Source: an uncultured Bacteroidales bacterium
GTDB taxonomy: Bacteria > Bacteroidota > Bacteroidia > Bacteroidales > UBA932
DNA length: 64,000 nucleotides
Direction of reading: 5' to 3'
NCBI GenBank assembly: GCA_944323805.1
Contig: CALUTW010000001.1
Coordinates: forward strand, 62,001 to 126,000
The position numbers were made by a program, and so were the translations under genes. The notes below the pieces were generated by a model, which saw only the letters and a list, made by a program, of their open reading frames with translations, was not told the DNA's origin and did no database searches. Below, one piece after another: positions 30,388-38,557 of the stretch. How positions within the stretch are numbered: position 1 is the first letter of the stretch; every line of letters begins with the position of its first letter.

Positions 30388-30828
30388 CTATTGCTTGTTC
30401 AGAGTTTTGATCAGTTTGCTCCTTGTGAATACCGCATGCTCGAATCCTGTGGAGAATTCAATTGCATGGTGCGGACATGCATTCACGCACAGATGGCAGA
30501 ACATGCATGATCCGAGGTCATATTCGTATTTTACCAGATGTTTCTTCTGTTTGCCGGTATCGGGGTCGGTAACCATTTCCGATGTAATCCTGATGCTGCC
30601 GTTGGGACATGCCATCTGGCAGAGTCCGCATGCGATGCATCTGTTGTTGCCGTTTTCGTCATGCGGCATTGTCAGTTCTCCGCAGAATCTTTCATTCATC
30701 TTCAGTGTGGACCTGTTCTCCGGATACTGTTCGGTAATCTTTCTGGTAAAGAATTCCCTGAATGTTACCTTCAGTCCGACCAGCAGGGACCAGAGACCCT
30801 TGAAAAGCCCTTTTATATAATTAATCAT
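30388..30828 (-). CDS. nuoI: NADH-quinone oxidoreductase subunit I (2x[4Fe-4S] ferredoxin)
   Basis: Peripheral electron-transfer subunit that passes electrons to the NuoB cluster N2. Two ferredoxin motifs are complete: CIACGLCQMACPNG and CMFCHLCVNACPHH. From this ATG the protein has 146 residues and starts INYIKGLFKGLWSLL, the amphipathic family N-terminus. The frame stays open to 30909, but that extension lies inside nuoH and is Cys/Ser-rich with no family similarity, so it is rejected. The chosen start is 2 bp after the nuoH stop. Confidence 0.94.
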   Translation of the reverse strand: MINYIKGLFKGLWSLLVGLKVTFREFFTRKITEQYPENRSTLKMNERFCGELTMPHDENGNNRCIACGLCQMACPNGSIRITSEMVTDPDTGKQKKHLVKYEYDLGSCMFCHLCVNACPHHAIEFSTGFEHAVFTRSKLIKTLNKQ

Positions 30829-30830
30829 GA

Positions 30831-31907
30831 CTAGAAATGCAATTTGAATACAACAACAATTACCATCAGAAGCAGATTGAGGAGCCCTATCGGCACAAGA
30901 TATTTCCATTCAAGGGTAAGTATCTGGTCTATCCTGAGTCTCGGGAATGTCCATTTGATCCACATGAGCAGCCAGACGATGAAGAAGGCCTTGGCAAAGA
31001 ACCATATGAATCCCGGAATGGCATCCATCACTGCATTGAATCCGTCAAGTCCCGGGATATGGAGCGGCATCCAGCCTCCGAGGAAGATTGTGGCGGCGAT
31101 GCTTGAGATGATGAACAGGTTGACGAATTCAGCGACATAGAACAGTCCGAAATGCATGCCGGAATATTCTGTGTGGTATCCGGCGGTAAGTTCCGATTCA
31201 GCCTCAGGAAGGTCGAACGGCCCTCTGTTCACTTCCGCATTTCCGGCAATAAGATAGATCACGAAAGCTATCACGGCCGGGATATGTCCCTTGAATATGA
31301 ACCATCCGTCTGCCTGGCGCATGACAATCTCCGAGAACTGCATCGTATCGGTCAGGACAACGATGGTAAGGATTGAAAGGCCTACCGACAGCTCGTAGCT
31401 GATCATCTGTGCACCGCTTCGCATTGCACCGATGAGCGAATATTTGCTGTTGGAGCTCCAGCCGGCAAGCAGGATTCCCACTATGCCTATCGATGATGCC
31501 GCCATGAAGAACAGCACTCCGACATTGAAGTCGAGAATCTCCAGGCCGCGGCTTATCGGGATGCAGGCAAATGCCATCACGGAAGCCAGTATCACGATGT
31601 ACGGGGCAAGGTTGTAGAGGAACTTGTCCGAGTGCCTTATCGTGATGATTTCCTTTGTAAGCATCTTGAACACGTCGCAGATGACCTGGACGCTTCCCCA
31701 TGGGCCGACCCTTGTCGGGCCGAGGCGGCACTGGAATGCGGCGCAGACCTTGCGCTCCATATAGATCATTATGATTGCTATAATTACATACAGCAGGAGC
31801 AGCAGCACACCGATGATCACGCATTCGAGGAAAATCGCAAGACCTTCCGACATTACCGATGTCAGCTGCGTATGTATCCAGTTGGTCAATATACCGAAAT
31901 CAAACAT
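30831..31907 (-). CDS. nuoH: NADH-quinone oxidoreductase subunit H
   Basis: Eight-helix membrane subunit that forms the quinone chamber with NuoB and NuoD, 358 residues. Family signatures are MERKVCAAFQCRLGPTRVGPWG (shown here only to mark its cytoplasmic loop), GWSSNSKYSLIGAMRSGAQ, and FDLPEAESELTAGYHTEYSG with its conserved acidic residues. It sits between nuoCD and nuoI with gaps of 15 bp and 2 bp. Confidence 0.95.
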   Translation of the reverse strand: MFDFGILTNWIHTQLTSVMSEGLAIFLECVIIGVLLLLLYVIIAIIMIYMERKVCAAFQCRLGPTRVGPWGSVQVICDVFKMLTKEIITIRHSDKFLYNLAPYIVILASVMAFACIPISRGLEILDFNVGVLFFMAASSIGIVGILLAGWSSNSKYSLIGAMRSGAQMISYELSVGLSILTIVVLTDTMQFSEIVMRQADGWFIFKGHIPAVIAFVIYLIAGNAEVNRGPFDLPEAESELTAGYHTEYSGMHFGLFYVAEFVNLFIISSIAATIFLGGWMPLHIPGLDGFNAVMDAIPGFIWFFAKAFFIVWLLMWIKWTFPRLRIDQILTLEWKYLVPIGLLNLLLMVIVVVFKLHF

Positions 31908-31922
31908 ATTTCAACGCTTTAA

Positions 31923-33548
31923 TTATCTGTCGATGTCAGGAACAACATAGTCCAGGGTGCCGCCGATTGCAATAAGGTCGGCAATCTTTGCATCCCTTGC
32001 TATAGTATCTATGCATGATACGAGCGGCAGCCCGGTAGACCTGAACTTGAGCCTGTACGGGGACTTGTCCCCCCGGCTTTCCAGGAATACTCCGAATTCT
32101 CCGCGGCTGCCTTCCACAGCAGTGTACCAGCTTCCTGCAGGGAGCTTTATGACCGGCTTTACCTTCATCTGGTATTCCCCGTCCGGAATATTGTCGATGA
32201 GCTGTTCTATGATATTGAGACTCTGCTCGATTTCCTTGATCCTTACCATATACCTTGCGAAGCAGTCGCCTTCCGTGAATGTGATTTCCTTGAAGTCGAC
32301 CTTGCCGTACATTGCATACGGATGTCTTTTGCGGACGTCGCATGCCCATCCTGAAGCTCTTCCAGTACCTCCTGTGGCCCCGAAAGATATGGCATCTTCA
32401 CGGGAAAGCACCCCGGTGCCGATAAGCCTGTTCCTGGCTATGATATTCCCGGTAAAGATATCGTCATATTCCTTGAGCTTAGGCCTCATGTACCTGATGA
32501 ACTCCTTAGTTTTCTTTACGAATTCAGGATGGATGTCGGCCTGTACGCCTCCGATGGTATTGTATGTCTGTATGAGGCGTCCTCCTGTGGTCTGCTCCAG
32601 TATGTCGAGAACCTTCTCCCTGTCGCGGAACCCGAGGAAAAATACCTCGAGCGCACCCATGTCCTGGCAGAGGCATGCAATGAAAAGCAGATGTGAGTCT
32701 ATCCTCTGGAGCTCGTCCATTATCGTCCTTATGTACTGTATCCTTTCAGAGACCTCCAGTCCCATGGCCTTTTCGATGCAGGCGCAGAGGGCATGCCTGT
32801 TCTGCATGGCCCCGAGGTAGTCGAGCCGGTCAGTGAAGCCCAATGTCTGCGGGTACGTGCATGATTCGCAGAGCTTCTCGATGCCCCTGTGGATGTATCC
32901 GCTGTGTACATCGATCTTTTTTATGGTCTCTCCTTCAAGGGATACGCGGAAACGGAGCACCCCGTGTGTCGCAGGATGCTGTGGACCTATGTTTATCACA
33001 TATTCCTGGTCATCGAACAGAGGATGTCTCTTCAGGATGTAGCTGCCGTCGGAGGTCATCTCATAGCTCGGGGCCATGTCTTCATTCCCCTCGTTTTCCA
33101 TGTTCAGGGGATTCAGGGACATGTCATAGTCCTTGCGCAGCGGGTAGCCTTTCCAGTCGTCCCTGAGGAAGAACCTCCTGAGGTCCGGATGGCCGATGAA
33201 CTTGATGCCGAAGAAGTCGTATGCCTCCCTTTCATTGAAGTTCGCCCCTTTCCACAGGTCATGCACGGATGGAAGACACGCATTTTCCCTGTCCGGGTCG
33301 GCCGTACCGAGCACGATGTTCTCTCCGGTGGCTGTATTCTCCAGATGGTATACGCATCCGAGCCCGTCTTCCCCCCAGTCAATGCCTGTCAGGCTGCGGA
33401 GGAAGTCGAATCCTTCATTGTGAAGCTTTTCCGCAAGGCCCCTGAATGATGATACCGGGACCCTGAACATCCCGTCGCCGGCATCAGACCATACGGCAGA
33501 AGGCTCCATTGCGGCAATCCTGTCTTTTATGTCGATAGTATTATCCAT
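31923..33548 (-). CDS. nuoCD: Fused NADH-quinone oxidoreductase subunits C and D
   Basis: Hydrophilic complex I subunit of 541 residues. Residues 1-150 are NuoC-like (LTGIDWGEDGLG, NEREAYDFFGIKF, WKGYPLRKDYD). From about residue 180 it is NuoD-like, with NIGPQHPATHGVLR near the quinone site, and ending GTLDYVVPDIDR. The C-D fusion also exists in Escherichia coli and many Bacteroidetes. Together with NuoB it builds the quinone-reducing module. The gap to nuoB is 31 bp. Confidence 0.95.
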   Translation of the reverse strand: MDNTIDIKDRIAAMEPSAVWSDAGDGMFRVPVSSFRGLAEKLHNEGFDFLRSLTGIDWGEDGLGCVYHLENTATGENIVLGTADPDRENACLPSVHDLWKGANFNEREAYDFFGIKFIGHPDLRRFFLRDDWKGYPLRKDYDMSLNPLNMENEGNEDMAPSYEMTSDGSYILKRHPLFDDQEYVINIGPQHPATHGVLRFRVSLEGETIKKIDVHSGYIHRGIEKLCESCTYPQTLGFTDRLDYLGAMQNRHALCACIEKAMGLEVSERIQYIRTIMDELQRIDSHLLFIACLCQDMGALEVFFLGFRDREKVLDILEQTTGGRLIQTYNTIGGVQADIHPEFVKKTKEFIRYMRPKLKEYDDIFTGNIIARNRLIGTGVLSREDAISFGATGGTGRASGWACDVRKRHPYAMYGKVDFKEITFTEGDCFARYMVRIKEIEQSLNIIEQLIDNIPDGEYQMKVKPVIKLPAGSWYTAVEGSRGEFGVFLESRGDKSPYRLKFRSTGLPLVSCIDTIARDAKIADLIAIGGTLDYVVPDIDR

Positions 33549-33579
33549 ATTCTTCTGTTTAATCTGTCAGACTTGTCTG

Positions 33580-34230
33580 CTATGCCATTCCGGACTCATC
33601 GTATTCCCTGTAGTCTTCCACCTTGTTGGTGTCTTCCCTGAGCCTCCTTTCGTACTCCTTCTCGCTGATGCCCTTGTTGAGCCCGCCGAGGAATCTCTGT
33701 GCCTTGACCTTGCGCTGAAGCTGCATAAGCCCGTACAGCATGGCTTCCGGTCTTGGCGGGCAGCCCGGGATATAGACATCCACCGGGATTATCTTGTCCA
33801 CCCCGTCCACCACATGGTATGATTTCTTGAACGGGCCTCCGCTTATTGCACACCCGCCTGTCGCAATCACATACTTCGGGTCTGCCATCTGGTCGTAAAG
33901 CCTCTTAAGCACCGGGGCCATCTTATGTGTGATTGTGCCGGCAACCATGATGAAGTCTGCCTGACGGGGGGAAGACCTTGCCACCTCGAATCCGAACCTT
34001 GCAAAGTCATAGCGTGCCGCCCCGATTGCCATGAATTCTATTCCGCAGCAGCTCGTGGCGAATGTCAGAGGCCACAGACTGTTGCTCCGGCCCCATTCAA
34101 TCACATCGTCAAGGCAGCCGATGATGACGTTCGTCCCGTTCTCCCGGAGCTCTTTCAGCATCTGCTCGATGTATTCGTTGTCGTTGAAATCCTCATATTT
34201 CATCGACTTTATGTTGACATTTCTTTTCAT
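33580..34230 (-). CDS. nuoB: NADH-quinone oxidoreductase subunit B
   Basis: Carries cluster N2, the last iron-sulfur centre before quinone. Its 216 residues contain the adjacent cysteines of [12 protein letters not shown] and the ligands in [10 protein letters not shown] and [10 protein letters not shown] charged C-terminal tail of about 45 residues (many Glu, Arg and Lys) extends past the conserved core; short tails vary in this family. It is the second gene of the nuo operon, 51 bp after nuoA. Confidence 0.95.
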   Translation of the reverse strand: MKRNVNIKSMKYEDFNDNEYIEQMLKELRENGTNVIIGCLDDVIEWGRSNSLWPLTFATSCCGIEFMAIGAARYDFARFGFEVARSSPRQADFIMVAGTITHKMAPVLKRLYDQMADPKYVIATGGCAISGGPFKKSYHVVDGVDKIIPVDVYIPGCPPRPEAMLYGLMQLQRKVKAQRFLGGLNKGISEKEYERRLREDTNKVEDYREYDESGMA

Positions 34231-34281
34231 ATCCTGTATTATTGAGATATAGACGTCAGTTCAGAAATTGGGACATTGATG

Positions 34282-34632
34282 TCATTTCCATTCCAGGGCA
34301 CCTTTTCTCCATGCATATGCGAGCCCGAGGACCAGTATCAGCAGGAAAAACAGTACGCTTACAAGCCCGTAGATACCAAGGTCCTGTACAACTACCGCCC
34401 ATGCGAACAGGAACACTGTCTCGACATCAAACATGAGGAAGAGGATTGCGAAAAGGTAATATCCTACCTTGAACTGCATCCATGACTTTCCTCTGGTCGG
34501 TATGCCACATTCGTATGGCTCGCTTTTCTGCGGGTTGTATGAGCGCGGGCCGATCAGTCTGGCAATGCCTACGGCTGCGGCAACCATTATGACCGCTATG
34601 AATATTACAACTACCAGTAAAATAAAATTCAT
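34282..34632 (-). CDS. nuoA: NADH-quinone oxidoreductase subunit A
   Basis: Three-helix membrane subunit of complex I, 116 residues. The loop after helix 1 has the family residues KSEPYECGIPTRGKSWMQFKVG split over the quinone-site loop, including the conserved Glu and Cys. Helix 2 contains FLMFDVETVFLFAWAV. It is the first nuo gene. No -7 box is evident in the 170 bp directly upstream, so the promoter may be the one at 35209-35217, ahead of a small secreted protein. Confidence 0.95.
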   Translation of the reverse strand: MNFILLVVVIFIAVIMVAAAVGIARLIGPRSYNPQKSEPYECGIPTRGKSWMQFKVGYYLFAILFLMFDVETVFLFAWAVVVQDLGIYGLVSVLFFLLILVLGLAYAWRKGALEWK

Positions 34633-34806
34633 GACTGTAGGAATTATATGTTATACGGTAAAATCTGATTCGTGTGGAGGCGTGGGACGGGCAGGCCGGA
34701 CGCCACGCAGGCATGTCTGGAGCACGGTCGCGAGTGACAGGCTGAGTCAGACATGGCAGGGCAGGGGATACCGGCAGACGGCTCCCGGCCCTTTTCAGGC
34801 ATGGTG

Positions 34807-35187
34807 CTATACTATGATTCTTTCCAGGGCGAAGACATAATAGTCCGCTATCCTGAAGGATGGTATCCCGGAGATGCAGCCCGGATGTCCGTCGGAGCGG
34901 CTTTCCATGCCGTCCGCAGCGTCATGTCCGGTATTCTGCTGTGAAGATTCGCTTTTATGGCCGGTCTGGACTACCGTCCCGGCAGAAGATACGGAAACCG
35001 ATGTCAGCTCCATGTTTTCCTCTGTCGCAGGAATGAGTGTCTGCACATATGAGCGACAGATTGTCCCGCGGAAGTCTGCAGACCCGGTCTGTCTGATATC
35101 GGTGCCGTGTATGGAAGATGCCCAGACGCCAGCCATGATTATGGCTATGAAAATACAGAATATGTTGTTTCTTAGTATCTTATACAT
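34807..35187 (-). CDS. Hypothetical small secreted or membrane-anchored protein
   Basis: A 126-residue open frame with no family I recognise. It starts MYKILRNN followed by a hydrophobic stretch (IFCIFIAIIMAGVWAS), then a polar Ser/Thr-rich body, which looks like a signal peptide or N-terminal anchor. Its ATG lies 21 bp after a good -7 box (35209-35217), the normal spacing in this window, which supports expression. It is 174 bp upstream of nuoA on the same strand and could be the first gene of that operon. A non-coding leader is the alternative. Confidence 0.4.
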   Translation of the reverse strand: MYKILRNNIFCIFIAIIMAGVWASSIHGTDIRQTGSADFRGTICRSYVQTLIPATEENMELTSVSVSSAGTVVQTGHKSESSQQNTGHDAADGMESRSDGHPGCISGIPSFRIADYYVFALERIIV

Positions 35188-35208
35188 TTGGCACCAGTCT
35201 TTGCGGCT

Positions 35209-35217
35209 GCAAAATTA
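35209..35217 (-). promoter_or_regulatory. Bacteroidetes -7 box, possible nuo operon promoter
   Basis: The minus strand reads TAATTTTGC. It is the only good minus-strand -7 box seen between nuoA and the divergent AEC transporter gene. Confidence 0.5.
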
Positions 35218-35269
35218 ATCAAAAATTGAAAAACAGCATCATTTTTCAGAGCAAATGGCATTAATTTGT

Positions 35270-35278
35270 TATTTTTGC
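35270..35278 (+). promoter_or_regulatory. Bacteroidetes -7 box for the AEC transporter
   Basis: TATTTTTGC fits TAnnTTTGC. It lies downstream of the first in-frame ATG (35255), which therefore cannot be the start. Confidence 0.6.
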
Positions 35279-35299
35279 GCCCCGGAAAATGGGATGGGT

Positions 35300-36205
35300 A
35301 TGGAAACGATTCTGATAAAGGCCTTTTCTTTTGTACTGATAATTTTCGGGGCTGCATTGCTCCGTAAAGCCGGTTTCTTCAAGGCGGGGGACTTCTCCCT
35401 GCTGTCGGATATCGTGCTGAAAATCACATTGCCATGTGCAGTGATCTCTAATTTCAGCCGCACATCGGTGGAGCTGTCCCTGTTCTATCTCGTGCCTCTC
35501 GGAGTCCTGTGCAATCTTGTCACTATCGGTATCGGATACCTTTCCTCCCCGCATGACAGACAGAGGCGGGCATTCAACATGATCAACCTGTCAGGATACA
35601 ACATAGGATGCTTCACAATGCCGTATATACAGAGCTTCCTCGGTCCGTCAGGAGCTATCGCCACATGTCTTTTCGATGCCGGGAATTCGCTTATGTGTAC
35701 CGGAGCTACATATCCCATGGCTGCCGCCGTGGCCGGCGTGGGGGAGAAATCCGGTGTGCGGGTCTTTCTCCGGAGGATGTTCTCCTCGGTCCCGATGGAT
35801 ACCTATATAATAATGGTGGTCCTGTCCCTTCTCGATGTGCGGCTTCCCCACATCGTCACTTCATTTACTGATATTGTCGGGTCGGCAAACAGCTTCCTTG
35901 CAATGGCGATGATCGGGATAGGGTTCGAGGTCCATCTCGAAAGGAGCAAGCTCCTCCATATCGGGGGAATCCTTCTCTGCCGGTATGCAGTGGCTCTTGT
36001 GATGGGGGCGGCATTCTGGTGCCTTGCCCCATTTTCGGATGAGATCCGCAAGATCCTGCTCGTGATATCCTTTGCCCCGATGTCCGCCGTCTGCGCCATA
36101 TTTACGTCAAGATGCAACGGGGACGTGGCCATGTCCTGTACGGTAAATTCGCTGTCCATCATAATAAGCATCGTGTTCATGACACTCATAATGATTGTTT
36201 TCTAA
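35300..36205 (+). CDS. AEC (auxin efflux carrier) family transporter
   Basis: Inner-membrane carrier of 301 residues with about ten hydrophobic helices in two similar halves, as in the AEC/PIN-like fold. Each half has a central helix break: CAVISNFS in the first, and the second is followed by FAPMSAVCAIFTSRCNGD. Bacterial members move small carboxylates such as malate; the substrate here is not evident. An in-frame ATG at 35255 lies upstream of the -7 box, so the start is 35294 or, more likely, 35300. The stop codon overlaps the next start by one base (TAATG), so the downstream gene is translationally coupled. Confidence 0.85.
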   Translation: METILIKAFSFVLIIFGAALLRKAGFFKAGDFSLLSDIVLKITLPCAVISNFSRTSVELSLFYLVPLGVLCNLVTIGIGYLSSPHDRQRRAFNMINLSGYNIGCFTMPYIQSFLGPSGAIATCLFDAGNSLMCTGATYPMAAAVAGVGEKSGVRVFLRRMFSSVPMDTYIIMVVLSLLDVRLPHIVTSFTDIVGSANSFLAMAMIGIGFEVHLERSKLLHIGGILLCRYAVALVMGAAFWCLAPFSDEIRKILLVISFAPMSAVCAIFTSRCNGDVAMSCTVNSLSIIISIVFMTLIMIVF

Positions 36206-36849
36206 TGGATTTCATCAACATCATAGACTATATAGGGACATTCGCTTTTGCGATAAGCGGAATAAGGCTTGCAGCGGCCAAGAATTTCGACTGGTTCGGG
36301 GCATATGTCGTAGGCTTCGTGACGGCTGTCGGCGGCGGTACTTTGAGGGATGTGATGCTGGAAGTGACCCCTTTCTGGATGGAGCAGGCGTCTTATATCA
36401 TCATTACGGGCCTTGCGCTGCTTTTCGTTATCATATTCAGGAGATATGTCGTCAGGCTCGACAATACATTCTTCATCTTCGATGCGGTAGGCATAGCCCT
36501 CTTTACGGTTGTCGGGGTGGAGAAGAGCATGGAGGCCGGTTTTCCCGTATGGGTAAACATAATAATGGGCACCATCACAGGAGCTGCCGGAGGAATGTTC
36601 CGCGACATATTCATCAATGAGGTCCCTCTGATTTTCAGGAAGGAGATATATGCCATGGCATGTCTGGCAGGAGGTGTCGTATATTATGTATGCCGGTGGG
36701 CGGGACTGCCTGCAATCGCTGTCCAGATTGTGGCTGCAGCCTCGGTAATCCTTATCAGGGTCCTGTCTGTGTATTTCAAGGTCAGCCTGCCTTCGCTCAA
36801 GAGCATTGACATTTCAGGACACAGGGACGTTAAGGAAGACAGGGAATAG
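36205..36849 (+). CDS. Trimeric intracellular cation (TRIC) channel family protein
   Basis: Seven-helix membrane protein of the YicG/UPF0126 family, 214 residues, made of two internally similar halves. The first half has GTFAFAISGIRLAA followed by VGGGTLRDVML, and the second half has VGIALFTVVGV followed by GAAGGMFRDIFI. The paired GGG/GGxxRD motifs are the hallmark. Prokaryotic TRIC members conduct K+ and Na+. The start at 36205 overlaps the preceding stop; a longer frame from 36112 runs inside the transporter gene and is rejected. Confidence 0.9.
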   Translation: MDFINIIDYIGTFAFAISGIRLAAAKNFDWFGAYVVGFVTAVGGGTLRDVMLEVTPFWMEQASYIIITGLALLFVIIFRRYVVRLDNTFFIFDAVGIALFTVVGVEKSMEAGFPVWVNIIMGTITGAAGGMFRDIFINEVPLIFRKEIYAMACLAGGVVYYVCRWAGLPAIAVQIVAAASVILIRVLSVYFKVSLPSLKSIDISGHRDVKEDRE

Positions 36850-36865
36850 GGAAGCCCCGGTCTTC

Positions 36866-37312
36866 CTACAGCCCGCAGTTCCCGTCCTCACACCAGTCCT
36901 TGCTTTTATGTCCCCTGTATTCAGGATGGCGCTCAAGCCATACGGCCGCGTAACGGCATGTGGCGATGCATTCCAGTCCGTTATCCCTGGCATAGTCATA
37001 GGCGGCCTTCACAAGGACGGATGCTATGCCTCTGCCTCCGATCTGTTCCGGGACCACGGTATGGCGGATATCCAGCCCGCCGTCTTCAATCCTGTATGCA
37101 ACATATCCGGTGTACCCGTCTACGGTCGTCTGAAAGCGCGACTTTTCGGCTTCATGTATTATTCCGTTCATTTCCATTGTTTTGTTTTCCTCTGCAATCT
37201 TTTTCCTGTAGGCATCGAGCCTTTTCTTCCATGCAAGTCTTCTTGCCTTTTCGGCAGCGGCCTTGCGTGCAAGATACTCATCGTATTTCTTTTCAAGATA
37301 ATTGTCTGCCAT
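36866..37312 (-). CDS. GNAT family N-acetyltransferase, YjdJ-like
   Basis: Small acetyltransferase of 148 residues. A highly charged N-terminal helix (about residues 1-48, rich in Lys, Glu, Ala and Tyr) is followed by a compact GNAT domain. The acetyl-CoA loop reads VPEQIGGRGIASVLV, and the C-terminal CRYAAVWLERHPEY is typical of the YjdJ/NATD1 subgroup. Natural substrates of this subgroup are poorly known. It lies 7 bp from the stop of the upstream MFS gene on the same strand, so they are probably co-transcribed. Confidence 0.85.
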   Translation of the reverse strand: MADNYLEKKYDEYLARKAAAEKARRLAWKKRLDAYRKKIAEENKTMEMNGIIHEAEKSRFQTTVDGYTGYVAYRIEDGGLDIRHTVVPEQIGGRGIASVLVKAAYDYARDNGLECIATCRYAAVWLERHPEYRGHKSKDWCEDGNCGL

Positions 37313-37319
37313 GTCATGT

Positions 37320-38501
37320 CTATTTAAGTGCCGGAATCATCTTCTTGAAGCATATGACAGCGGCGATTATTGCAATTGCACCTCCCGCATAGCCGATATA
37401 TCCGGTCGAAAGGGCGGAACATGCATATCCTCCGATAAGTGCTCCGCTCCCGATGCCGATATTGTAGATGCCTGAGTATATCGACATTGCCACTGCAGTG
37501 CCCTGCGGTGCATTCCTGATGATTTCAGCCTGGAATGCAAGGTTGTAGAAGCTGATTGCAAAGCCCCAGAATATGCACAGTGCCACCGTTGAAATCCGGC
37601 TGAATGAAGCGATGTGCAGCAGGAGCAGGGAGATGCATATGCCTCCCACGGCTGCCGCAATGAATCTTTTGCGGTGCCGGTCGTACTGTCCTGCAAATAT
37701 GAAGCTTCCTATGAGACCGGTAATGCCGAATCCCGTAAGAATGAGGGTAATCGCTGTCTTGCCGAATCCTGCGGCCTGTCCGAGGAACGGTTCGATATAG
37801 CTGTACCCGGTAAAATGTCCCGTTATGGCGATTACCGTGACAAGATATATGCTCAGCAGGGCCGGGGACTTGATAAGAGCCGGAAGCTTGCGCAGGGATA
37901 TGGAGCTGTCTCCGGGAGTCTTCGGAAGGGCAGCTGCCTGCAAGGCAAGTATGACAGCAGCAATGGCGGCTATTACGAGGAATGTCGCTCTCCAGCCCAT
38001 GTACAGGCCTATGGTGCGTCCGATGGGCAGGCCGGCAATCATTGCAATTGAAGAGCCGCTAACAATCAGGCTCAAAGCGGCTGACTCACGGCCTGCAGGA
38101 GCAAGCCTGACTGCCATGGGAGTGACTATGGACCAGAATATCGCATGGGCACATGCCACCCCGAGCCTGGATATCATGAGCATGTAGAAATCCCGTGAGA
38201 ATCCGGACAGTATATGGCTTGCTGCAAAAAGGGCCGTAATGCCAAGCATGAGTTTCCTGTTCTCGGTCCTGGCGAAGACAAGCATGAGAGGCAGTGATGC
38301 CAGTGCGACAACCCAGGCATATATGGTTATCAGCATCCCGGCATTTGACTCGCTGATGCGGAAATCATCGGCAATATCGGTCAGCAGTCCGATCGGTATG
38401 AATTCCGATGTGTTGAAGATAAATGTTGAAAATGTCAGGCTGATGACGGGCAGCCATGCCTTGAAACCCCTCCTGTCCTGATTCTGTACCGTTGCTGTCA
38501 T
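37320..38501 (-). CDS. MFS transporter, sugar-efflux/AraJ-like
   Basis: Twelve-helix major facilitator protein of 393 residues. The start region TSEFIPIGLLTDIADDFRISESNAGMLI, split over helix 1 and the first loop, and the helix 4 segment AHAIFWSIVTPMAVRLAP resemble the SotB/AraJ/YdhP branch of sugar and drug exporters. The actual substrate is unknown. It is transcribed divergently from nnr; the -7 boxes of the two genes are only 2 bp apart. Confidence 0.87.
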   Translation of the reverse strand: MTATVQNQDRRGFKAWLPVISLTFSTFIFNTSEFIPIGLLTDIADDFRISESNAGMLITIYAWVVALASLPLMLVFARTENRKLMLGITALFAASHILSGFSRDFYMLMISRLGVACAHAIFWSIVTPMAVRLAPAGRESAALSLIVSGSSIAMIAGLPIGRTIGLYMGWRATFLVIAAIAAVILALQAAALPKTPGDSSISLRKLPALIKSPALLSIYLVTVIAITGHFTGYSYIEPFLGQAAGFGKTAITLILTGFGITGLIGSFIFAGQYDRHRKRFIAAAVGGICISLLLLHIASFSRISTVALCIFWGFAISFYNLAFQAEIIRNAPQGTAVAMSIYSGIYNIGIGSGALIGGYACSALSTGYIGYAGGAIAIIAAVICFKKMIPALK

Positions 38502-38523
38502 GTCTTTTTTTAGAAAAACGGGC

Positions 38524-38532
38524 GCAAATATA
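38524..38532 (-). promoter_or_regulatory. Bacteroidetes -7 box for the MFS gene
   Basis: The minus strand reads TATATTTGC, 22 bp before the MFS start. Back to back with the nnr -7 box. Confidence 0.65.
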
Positions 38533-38534
38533 CA

Positions 38535-38543
38535 TAGTTTTGT
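38535..38543 (+). promoter_or_regulatory. Bacteroidetes -7 box for nnr
   Basis: TAGTTTTGT fits TAnnTTTG, 14 bp before the ATG at 38558, implying a very short leader. Confidence 0.5.
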
Positions 38544-38557
38544 CTAAATTTACATAC

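Noticed and set aside
30829..30909. Longer NuoI N-terminus
   Set aside because: It lies wholly inside nuoH and is Cys/Ser-rich without family similarity.
36112..36204. N-terminal extension of the TRIC-like protein
   Set aside because: The extra codons lie inside the AEC transporter gene, and the family starts at the MDFINIIDY position.
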